The notes below the pieces were generated by a model. It was not told where the DNA came from and searched no databases. It saw only the letters and a program-made list of their open reading frames with translations. DNA of 5,760 bases, from contig CACYDL010000291.1 in assembly GCA_902773195.1 (NCBI GenBank), positions 1-5,760 on the forward strand, written 5' to 3'. Position numbers and translations under genes: made by a program. Positions within the stretch are counted from its first letter, which is position 1; every line of letters starts with the position of its first letter. The DNA comes from an uncultured Lachnospiraceae bacterium (lineage in GTDB: Bacteria > Bacillota_A > Clostridia > Lachnospirales > Lachnospiraceae). This document shows positions 1-5,047 of the stretch, in pieces.

Positions 1-2064
1 AAAGCCAGGGAAGGCAAGGGAATTCGAAGCTTTAATGAGCTTTCGATAGGGGATTATGTCATTCACGAAAAATATGGGATCGGCATTTATAAGGGGATAG
101 AACAGGTAGAGATGAATGGCGCTGCCAAGGACTATGTAAAAATTCAGTACCAGGGCAGTGGTGCAGTCTATGTCCCGGCGACAGGGATGGATGTCCTTCA
201 GAAATACGCCGGCTCGGATACGGATTCCCCTCCTCAGCTCAGTAAGCTTGGGTCGCCGCAATGGACAAAGACCAAAACAAAGGTAAAAAAGGCTGTTGCC
301 GAAATCGCCAGGGACCTGGTGGAGCTTTACGCCCAGCGCCAACAGAAGGAGGGATACGTCTGCGGACCCGATACGACCTGGCAGCGGGAATTTGAGGAGC
401 TTTTTCCCTACGAGGAAACGCCGGACCAGCTGGCCGCCATCGAAGACACCAAGCAGGATATGGAAAGCACAAAAATCATGGATCGTCTGATCTGCGGGGA
501 TGTGGGCTATGGAAAGACAGAGGTTGCCCTTCGGGCCGCCTTTAAGGAGGTGCAGGAAAGCCGGCAGGTGGTATATCTTGTCCCCACTACGATTCTTGCT
601 CAGCAGCATTACAATACCTTCGTTGAGAGGATGAAGGACTTTCCTGTCAGGGTGGAACTGCTCTGCCGTTTCCGTACTTCAGCCCAGCAGAAAAAGACCA
701 TTGAGGATCTGGGCAAGGGTCTGGTGGATATTGTGATCGGTACCCACCGGGTGCTCTCCAAGGATATTCATTATAAAAATCTTGGTCTTCTGATCATTGA
801 CGAAGAGCAGCGCTTTGGCGTGACCCACAAGGAGAAGATCAAGAAGCTGAAGCAGAACGTGGACGTGCTGACCCTCACGGCGACGCCGATCCCGCGGACG
901 ATGCACATGAGCCTGATCGGGATCCGCGACATGTCGATCCTGGAGGAGCCGCCCCAGGACCGGGTGCCGATTCAGACCTACGTCATGGAGTACAATCCCG
1001 AGATGGTGCGCGAGGCGATCTGCCGGGAGCTGGCCCGCGGAGGCCAGGTGTACTACGTCTACAACCGGGTGCGGGACATCGGCGAGATGGCGGCCAGGAT
1101 CCAGGAGCTCGTGCCGGAGGCCGTCGTGTCCAGCGCCAACGGCCAGATGAGCGAGAGCATGCTGGAGTCCATCATGGTGGACTTCATCAACGGCAGGATC
1201 GACGTCCTGGTCACGACCACCATCATCGAGACGGGGCTGGACATCGGCAACGTCAACACCATGATCATCCACGACGCCGACCGCTTCGGCCTCTCCCAGC
1301 TCTACCAGCTCCGGGGGCGCGTGGGGCGGACCAACCGCACCGCCTACGCCTTCCTGATGTACAGGAAGGATCGGATGCTGAAGGAGGTCGCCGAGAAGCG
1401 CCTCTCCGCGATCCGCGAGTTTACCGAGCTGGGCTCGGGCTTCCGCATCGCGATGAGGGATCTCGAGATCCGGGGCGCGGGCAACCTGCTGGGCGCGGAG
1501 CAGTCCGGCCACATGGAGGCGGTCGGCTACGACCTGTACTGCAGGATGCTCTCCGAGGCCGTCAGCGAGGCGAAGGGCCTTCCCGTGGAGGAGGACTTCG
1601 AGACGGTGATCGACCTCAGCATGGACGCCTTCATCCCGGACAGCTACATTCCCATCGAGTTCCAGAAGCTTGATTTCTACAAGCGGATCGCCGGCATCGA
1701 GCAGGACGAGGACATCGAGGACCTGACCGACGAGATGATCGACCGCTTCGGGGAGCTCCCGAAGCCCGTGGAGAACCTGATGCAGATCGCCGCCCTCAAG
1801 GCGGCGGCCCACCGGGGCTCCATCGCCGAGATCAAGCAGAACGGGGACAAGGTGCGCCTCACCGTGACGTCCGGGCCGAAGTTCGACGTGACCGCCCTCC
1901 CGGCGATCATCGGGGCGAAGGGCGGCGAATTCTCCGTCCACAGGGGCCCGGATTCGGTGTATTTCCTGTACCACGGGGATCTGAAGGAAAAGATTCTGCT
2001 GAAAGAGCTGAAAACATTCGTCACGGAACTTGCCGAAACGAATGAAAAAGCATATAATAATTAG
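1..2064 (+). CDS. mfd: Transcription-repair coupling factor Mfd, C-terminal 687 residues (5' end outside window)
   Basis: Mfd is a cytoplasmic ATP-driven DNA translocase. It pushes stalled RNA polymerase off lesions and recruits UvrA for transcription-coupled repair. The frame is open from base 1, so the ATG at 112 is internal. Numbering from the first visible codon: the CarD-like RNA polymerase-interacting domain is at about 15-90 ([12 protein letters not shown] at 17-28). Walker A GDVGYGKT is at 166-173, DEEQ at 267-270, TATPIPRT at 293-300, [10 protein letters not shown] near 406-415 and QLRGRVGR at 436-443. The translocation (TRG) segment [16 protein letters not shown] is near 490-505, and the C-terminal regulatory domain is at about 570-670. 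Full-length Mfd is about 1150 residues, so the UvrB-like N-terminus is missing only because of the window edge. The usual His in AHGQM and AEQHGHM is Asn380 and Ser502 here. Codon use changes sharply near base 820. The last codons contain a promoter for the next gene. The identification is secure; the frame is intact. Confidence 0.97.
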   Translation, partial: KAREGKGIRSFNELSIGDYVIHEKYGIGIYKGIEQVEMNGAAKDYVKIQYQGSGAVYVPATGMDVLQKYAGSDTDSPPQLSKLGSPQWTKTKTKVKKAVAEIARDLVELYAQRQQKEGYVCGPDTTWQREFEELFPYEETPDQLAAIEDTKQDMESTKIMDRLICGDVGYGKTEVALRAAFKEVQESRQVVYLVPTTILAQQHYNTFVERMKDFPVRVELLCRFRTSAQQKKTIEDLGKGLVDIVIGTHRVLSKDIHYKNLGLLIIDEEQRFGVTHKEKIKKLKQNVDVLTLTATPIPRTMHMSLIGIRDMSILEEPPQDRVPIQTYVMEYNPEMVREAICRELARGGQVYYVYNRVRDIGEMAARIQELVPEAVVSSANGQMSESMLESIMVDFINGRIDVLVTTTIIETGLDIGNVNTMIIHDADRFGLSQLYQLRGRVGRTNRTAYAFLMYRKDRMLKEVAEKRLSAIREFTELGSGFRIAMRDLEIRGAGNLLGAEQSGHMEAVGYDLYCRMLSEAVSEAKGLPVEEDFETVIDLSMDAFIPDSYIPIEFQKLDFYKRIAGIEQDEDIEDLTDEMIDRFGELPKPVENLMQIAALKAAAHRGSIAEIKQNGDKVRLTVTSGPKFDVTALPAIIGAKGGEFSVHRGPDSVYFLYHGDLKEKILLKELKTFVTELAETNEKAYNN
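811..829. other. Compositional breakpoint inside mfd
   Basis: Counting by hand, codons from base 1 to 819 end in A or T about 110 times out of 273 (about 40%). Codons from 820 to 1920 end in A or T only about 10 times out of 367 (about 3%). The change happens within a few codons, just after the DEEQRFG motif, and does not disturb the reading frame. The downstream style matches the interiors of the later genes in the window, so the left segment is the unusual one. The cause is inferred: homologous recombination with a lower-GC relative, or a chimeric assembly join in a conserved stretch. Confidence 0.75.
2030..2058 (+). promoter_or_regulatory. Sigma-A-type promoter inside the mfd 3' end, driving the lipoprotein gene
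   Basis: A perfect -10 hexamer TATAAT (2053-2058) lies exactly 17 nt downstream of TTGCCG (2030-2035), which matches the -35 consensus TTGACA at 4 of 6 positions. Transcription would start near 2065, right after the mfd stop codon, giving a leader of about 89 nt for the gene at 2154. The final mfd codons are locally AT-rich in an otherwise GC-rich stretch, which fits selection for a promoter there. The prediction rests on sequence only. Confidence 0.72.
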
Positions 2065-2075
2065 ACGTGTGTGAA

Positions 2076-2121
2076 GACGGAGGCCAAAGACGCTCCGTCC
2101 GCGGGTCCGGCAGGGATCCGC
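2076..2121 (+). promoter_or_regulatory. Two adjacent hairpins in the lipoprotein mRNA leader
   Basis: Hairpin 1 pairs GACGGAG (2076-2082) with CTCCGTC (2093-2099), 7 bp with a 10-nt loop. Hairpin 2 pairs GCGGGTCC (2101-2108) with GGATCCGC (2114-2121), 8 bp including one G-U pair, with a 5-nt loop. They are one base apart and begin about 11 nt from the predicted transcription start. No T-run follows either, so they are not intrinsic terminators. They could stabilise the 5' end of the mRNA or influence access to the ribosome-binding site; that role is inference. I do not recognise a known riboswitch class. Confidence 0.5.
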
Positions 2122-2136
2122 CCCACGGGATAGATT

Positions 2137-2142
2137 AGGAGG
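2137..2142 (+). promoter_or_regulatory. Ribosome-binding site AGGAGG for the lipoprotein gene
   Basis: A perfect AGGAGG lies 11 nt upstream of the ATG at 2154. It fixes the start there, and the resulting protein begins with a proper lipoprotein signal peptide. Confidence 0.85.
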
Positions 2143-2153
2143 TTCAGAAAGAA

Positions 2154-3428
2154 ATGGGATCCGGATGGAAGAAAGCAGCCGCGCTTGTGACGGCGGCGGT
2201 GATGACCTGCGGCGCGCTGACAGGCTGCGGAAAGAAAGCGGAAGAGAAGATCGACGGCACGAAGACGCTGATGACCGTCAACGGCGAAACCATGAATCTC
2301 GGCGTCGGAAGCTTCCTCGCGAAGTATACGCAGGCCCAGACCTATAGAATGTATCAGCAGATCTACGCCATGTACGGCGCACAGCTGGGCAATGAGGTCT
2401 TCGACGGAGTCGTGGACGAAGAGTCCGGCGCCACCTACGGAGAGAATCTGAAGGAGAGCATTCTCGAGGATCTCAAGAAGTACATGGTGATCCGCCAGCA
2501 CGCGGAGGAGTACGGCGTCTCCCTCACCGACGAGGAGAAGAAGGCCATCGACGAGGCCGCCGACGCCTACATCGCCTCCAACAGCGAGGAGGTTCAGGCG
2601 GTGGTCGGCGCGAGCCGCGACGACGTCGCCGAGCTGATGACGCTTCAGACCATCCAGAGCAGGATGATGGATCCGATCGTCAAGGACGTCGACACGGAGG
2701 TGTCCGACGAAGAGGGACAGATCTCATCCCTGACCTACATCACCGTCAACGTCCCGGAGGAAGAAGACGTGACCTCGGGCACGTCCTCCGCCGAGGCGGC
2801 CGCGGAGATTGAGCCGGTCGCGGAGCCGGAGACGGCGTCCACGGCTTCCGGCGCGGAATCCGTCGCGGAAGAGGTGGAGGAGACGGCGCTCCAGCTGAAG
2901 GCAAAGGCCACGGCCCAGAGCGTGATCGACGCGATCCTCGCCGAGGGCGGGGACCTCGCGGAAGCGGATCTCGGCGCCGTCGCGAAGACGGTGGACGAGT
3001 CTCTTGGCGCGCTGGTCGGACAGTTCACCACCCACGACACGTCGGACGCGACGGTCGACGAGTCCGTCGTCAAGGCGGTCGAGGGGCTTGCGGACGGAAC
3101 GCTGGTCGAGACGCCGGTGCTGAGCGATGACGGCACGAAGTACTACGTCGTCCGCTTCGACAAGGCCTACGACGAGAGCCGCACGGAGTCCAACAAGAGC
3201 TCCATCGTGAGAGAGAGAAAGCAGGAAGAATTTGACACCATCACGGAGCAGTGGGTCGAGGAGGCGGAGATCACGGTCGACGACAAGGCCTGGGCTTCCG
3301 TCACCATCACGGATCTCGCCCCGGTGGTCCTCGCGGCCGCGCCGGAGCCGGAGACGGAGAGTACGGCTGAGAGCATGGCGGAGAGCGTCGTGTCGGCCAC
3401 GGACGTGGAAGACGTCGCCGAGCCGTAA
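2154..3428 (+). CDS. Lipoprotein with SurA/PrsA-like foldase architecture and a degenerate, interrupted PPIase domain
   Basis: This 424-residue protein is probably exported and anchored to the outer face of the membrane as a folding chaperone. The signal peptide has a Lys pair (6-7), a hydrophobic stretch (8-22) and a lipobox LTGC with the lipidated Cys at 25. Residues about 38-180 form a helical, SurA-N-like chaperone segment (VNGETMNLG at 42-50). A parvulin-like fold seems to start at SLTYITVNV (192-200), is broken by an acidic Glu/Ala/Ser/Pro-rich insert (about 202-243), and resumes with a helix (about 245-280) and a closing segment LADGTLVETPVLSDDGTKYYVV (312-333). The His that usually opens parvulin domains is not seen (Tyr195 is in the approximate place), so isomerase activity is doubtful. 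The C-terminal tail (397-424) is again acidic and Ser/Ala-rich. The gene has its own promoter and AGGAGG, and is followed by two terminators. The lipoprotein call is firm; the foldase role comes from weak domain resemblance and the position after mfd. Confidence 0.75.
   Translation: MGSGWKKAAALVTAAVMTCGALTGCGKKAEEKIDGTKTLMTVNGETMNLGVGSFLAKYTQAQTYRMYQQIYAMYGAQLGNEVFDGVVDEESGATYGENLKESILEDLKKYMVIRQHAEEYGVSLTDEEKKAIDEAADAYIASNSEEVQAVVGASRDDVAELMTLQTIQSRMMDPIVKDVDTEVSDEEGQISSLTYITVNVPEEEDVTSGTSSAEAAAEIEPVAEPETASTASGAESVAEEVEETALQLKAKATAQSVIDAILAEGGDLAEADLGAVAKTVDESLGALVGQFTTHDTSDATVDESVVKAVEGLADGTLVETPVLSDDGTKYYVVRFDKAYDESRTESNKSSIVRERKQEEFDTITEQWVEEAEITVDDKAWASVTITDLAPVVLAAAPEPETESTAESMAESVVSATDVEDVAEP
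2822..2835 (+). repeat. Duplicated low-complexity coding segment, copy 1 (copy 2 at 3344-3357)
   Basis: The 14-mer GGAGCCGGAGACGG occurs here and again at 3344-3357. At protein level the surroundings match further: EPETASTASGAESV in the mid-protein linker against EPETESTAESMAESV in the C-terminal tail. Both lie in acidic, presumably disordered segments of the same lipoprotein. Either slippage or internal duplication, or convergent low-complexity composition, could explain this. Confidence 0.6.
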
Positions 3429-3521
3429 ACGGGAGCGGAGCGGTTCACGCGTCCGCGCCGCGGACAGACGGCGGAGCGGTTTGCGCGCGCCGGTGAAGCG
3501 GATATAAGGAAGCAGTACACA
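3429..3521 (+). other. GC-rich 3' untranslated spacer with a short direct repeat and a small hairpin
   Basis: The 93 bp between the lipoprotein stop codon and the first terminator contain an 11-bp direct repeat, GCGGAGCGGTT, at 3435-3445 and 3471-3481. Between the copies is a small hairpin, GTCCGC (3451-3456) with GCGGAC (3460-3465). No gene or promoter is evident. The function is unknown, and composition alone may produce such matches. Confidence 0.45.
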
Positions 3522-3555
3522 GAGGATTCCGGGACGGTCCCGGAATCCTCTTTTT
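3522..3555 (+). terminator. Intrinsic terminator 1 of the lipoprotein gene
   Basis: GAGGATTCCGGG (3522-3533) pairs perfectly with CCCGGAATCCTC (3539-3550) around the 5-nt loop ACGGT. TTTTT (3551-3555) follows directly. This is a textbook rho-independent terminator. Confidence 0.95.
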
Positions 3556-3559
3556 CGTC

Positions 3560-3586
3560 AAAATGCCCGAAATTTGGGCATTTTTT
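3560..3586. terminator. Intrinsic terminator 2, tandem and possibly bidirectional
   Basis: AAAATGCCC (3560-3568) pairs with GGGCATTTT (3576-3584) around a 7-nt loop, and the T-run extends to 3586. The A-run on the left arm would serve as a T-run for transcription from the other side. It lies 4 bp after terminator 1 and 14 bp before the next promoter, so it insulates the downstream gene. Confidence 0.85.
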
Positions 3587-3600
3587 GGAGCTTTCACTGA

Positions 3601-3629
3601 TTGAAACCGATCTCGCAACGGTGTAGAAT
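3601..3629 (+). promoter_or_regulatory. Sigma-A-type promoter of the galactokinase-family gene
   Basis: TTGAAA (3601-3606, 5 of 6 matches to the -35 consensus) and TAGAAT (3624-3629, 5 of 6 matches to the -10 consensus) are separated by exactly 17 nt. Transcription would begin near 3636, leaving a leader of only about 16 nt before the ATG at 3652. No operator palindrome is obvious around it. Confidence 0.82.
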
Positions 3630-3638
3630 ATCGATCAC

Positions 3639-3642
3639 AGGA
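3639..3642 (+). promoter_or_regulatory. Short ribosome-binding site AGGA deciding the start at 3652
   Basis: AGGA lies 9 nt upstream of the ATG at 3652. The frame is also open back to a TTG at 3601, but that TTG is part of the -35 hexamer and lies before the predicted transcription start, so the ATG is preferred. Confidence 0.65.
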
Positions 3643-3651
3643 TATCGGAAG

Positions 3652-4842
3652 ATGTACACGACGGACGTGGAAAAGCTGAAGGAACGGTTCCGTGAGATTT
3701 ACGGGGAGAGCGGCGGAGAGATCCGCCTGTTTTTTGCGCCCGGAAGAGTGAATCTCATCGGAGGCCATACCGGCCTCAACGGCGGCCACGTGTTTCCCTG
3801 CACCGTCGATCTCGGGGTCTACGGGGCGGTCCGGCCGAGGACGGACCGGGTCGTCCGCGTCTCCACGCTCCTCGACGACAGGGACGTGACGGAGACCTTT
3901 TCGCTGGACGACGACGGCTTCGCCGCGAGGGACGGCCGGTGGTTCGATTACCCGAAGGGCGTCTTCGCCGCCCTGAAGAAGGAGGGCATCGAGATCCCGT
4001 CCGGCGCGGACATTCTCTATTTCGGGGACCTGCCCGTAAGCGTGGGGCTTTCCTCTTCCTCCGCCCTGGAGGTGCTGACGATCTACCTGCTGAGGGAGCT
4101 GTACGGGATTCCGGATCTGGATCCCGTGAGGATCGCCGGCATCGCGACGTCCGTGCAGAACGATTACATGGGCGTGCCGTCCGGTATCATGGACCCCTTC
4201 ACTTCCGCCGTCGGCAGGAAGGACTGCGGCCTTCTTCTCACCGTGGACACGCTCCGGTGCGAGTACGTGCCTCTCAGGCTGGGGGACGCGAGGATCATTC
4301 TCACCTGGACCGGGCGGCGTCTGATGCCGGATCCGCAGGTCTATCAGGAGAGACGGGAGGACTGCCGGAAAGCGCTGACGAAGCTTCAGTCCATCGTGCA
4401 TATCACGCATCTGTGCGATCTCACCTGGGACCGCTTCGAGAGCTGCAAGGACGTGATCATGAACGACCGGTACACGAAGCGGGCGCGGCATGTCATCTAC
4501 GAGGACGCCAGGACCATCCGGGCGGTCAGCTCTCTCCGCGTCGGCAACATCCGGCGCTTCGGGGAGATCATGAACCAGTCGTTTCTTTCGATGAAAGAGA
4601 ACTACGAGATCACCGGCCCGGAGATCGACTATCTGGCGGAGACCTCGATGAACGTCCCCGGAGTGTACGGCTGCCGAATGACGGGAGAAGGCTTCGGCGG
4701 CTGCCTGGTGAGCATCGTGGAGGCCGGCGCGGAGGAGCTCTTCCGCGAGAAGGTCGGCGCGGCCTGCAAGGAGCGGTTCGGCATCGACGCGAAATTCCAC
4801 ACGGCCTCCGTCGTCGACGGCGTGCGCGAGATCACCGGCTGA
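3652..4842 (+). CDS. Galactokinase-family GHMP sugar kinase with an altered sugar-binding motif
   Basis: This 396-residue cytoplasmic protein has the normal length and full motif order of galactokinases, which phosphorylate galactose at C1 with ATP in the Leloir pathway. Visible motifs are APGRVNLIGGHTGLNGGHVFP (29-49), the phosphate loop PVSVGLSSSSA (128-138), SGIMDPF (177-183), VYQERREDC (230-238) and GCRMTGEGFGGC (340-351). By alignment with human GALK1 at a constant offset of 5, the catalytic Asp186 and Arg37 are kept as Asp181 and Arg32, and His44 and Tyr236 as His39 and Tyr231. However, the near-invariant GEHTDYN is GGHTGLN, so Glu43, Asp46 and Tyr47 become Gly38, Gly41 and Leu42. Gln after the catalytic Asp is Pro182, and the first Gly of the phosphate loop is Ser130. 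The protein is probably still a kinase, but galactose may not be its substrate. The gene stands alone between its own promoter and a possible terminator, with no galT or galE beside it in the window. The family is sure; the substrate is not, so no symbol is given. Confidence 0.9.
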   Translation: MYTTDVEKLKERFREIYGESGGEIRLFFAPGRVNLIGGHTGLNGGHVFPCTVDLGVYGAVRPRTDRVVRVSTLLDDRDVTETFSLDDDGFAARDGRWFDYPKGVFAALKKEGIEIPSGADILYFGDLPVSVGLSSSSALEVLTIYLLRELYGIPDLDPVRIAGIATSVQNDYMGVPSGIMDPFTSAVGRKDCGLLLTVDTLRCEYVPLRLGDARIILTWTGRRLMPDPQVYQERREDCRKALTKLQSIVHITHLCDLTWDRFESCKDVIMNDRYTKRARHVIYEDARTIRAVSSLRVGNIRRFGEIMNQSFLSMKENYEITGPEIDYLAETSMNVPGVYGCRMTGEGFGGCLVSIVEAGAEELFREKVGAACKERFGIDAKFHTASVVDGVREITG

Positions 4843-4880
4843 GACAGGCCGGCAAGGTTTCCATAAGGAATCAACCGTAA

Positions 4881-4936
4881 GCGACTTATCCACATCAGAA
4901 CCTCCCGTCGGGAGAGCGGTAAGTCGTATTTTCTTT
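4881..4936 (+). terminator. Probable terminator of the galactokinase-family gene (branched stem)
   Basis: GCGACTTATC (4881-4890) can pair with GGTAAGTCGT (4918-4927) over 10 bp including two G-U pairs. The 27-nt apical region contains its own hairpin, CTCCC (4902-4906) with GGGAG (4910-4914). ATTTTCTTT follows at 4928-4936. The long branched loop makes it a weaker call than the two terminators upstream. Its left arm overlaps a perfect DnaA box. Confidence 0.5.
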
Positions 4937-5014
4937 AATATCTGCATTTATACACCGAGTTATCCACTTTTTCCACGGATTATCGGGGAACGATTACGTA
5001 AACCATGTGGACAA
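4886..5014. promoter_or_regulatory. Cluster of DnaA-box-like sites
   Basis: Against the consensus TTATNCACA, the spacer upstream of trmB contains TTATCCACA (4886-4894, perfect), TTATACACC (4948-4956, one mismatch), TTATCCACT (4960-4968, one mismatch) and, on the minus strand, TTGTCCACA (5006-5014, one mismatch). A weaker TTTTCCACG is at 4969-4977. The 4921-5002 stretch is AT-richer than its surroundings and includes the palindrome TTACGTAA (4994-5001). No dnaA, dnaN or rpmH gene is in the window, so this is not obviously the replication origin. A DnaA-titrating or DnaA-regulated promoter region is possible. I found no convincing -35/-10 pair for trmB here. Confidence 0.55.
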
Positions 5015-5047
5015 AGTGCGCCAATCCGTCAGCGGGAAGAACAGATC

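Noticed and set aside
679..1974. 431-codon open frame on the minus strand within mfd
   Set aside because: It covers mainly the high-GC3 part of mfd and has the same shadow composition with no domain features.
1..2064. mfd as a pseudogene or frameshifted gene because of its composition change
   Set aside because: The frame is uninterrupted and all motor motifs are present on both sides of the step.
2076..2121. mfd transcription terminator
   Set aside because: Both hairpins lack a following T-run.
3601..3651. TTG at 3601 as the start of the sugar kinase
   Set aside because: The TTG is part of the -35 hexamer and lies upstream of the predicted transcript start. The 17 extra residues have no family counterpart, and ATG 3652 has AGGA at good spacing.
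3939..4880. 313-codon + strand frame overlapping the sugar kinase gene
   Set aside because: Arg/Gly/His-rich translation in a shifted frame of a well-conserved gene.
3445..4947. 500-codon open frame on the minus strand opposite the sugar kinase gene
   Set aside because: It mirrors a GC-rich coding sequence, where stop codons are rare on the opposite strand. Its translation is rich in Arg, His, Asp, Val and Pro with no recognisable motif, and the + strand gene is clearly real.
4928..5040. A sigma-A promoter for trmB
   Set aside because: Candidates such as TTTCCA with GATTAC, or TATACA alone, match the consensus poorly or lack a partner hexamer at the right spacing.
4843..5047. Chromosomal replication origin
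   Set aside because: DnaA-box-like sites and moderate AT-richness are present, but there is no dnaA, dnaN or rpmH in the window and no obvious AT-rich unwinding element, so only a DnaA-box cluster is claimed.
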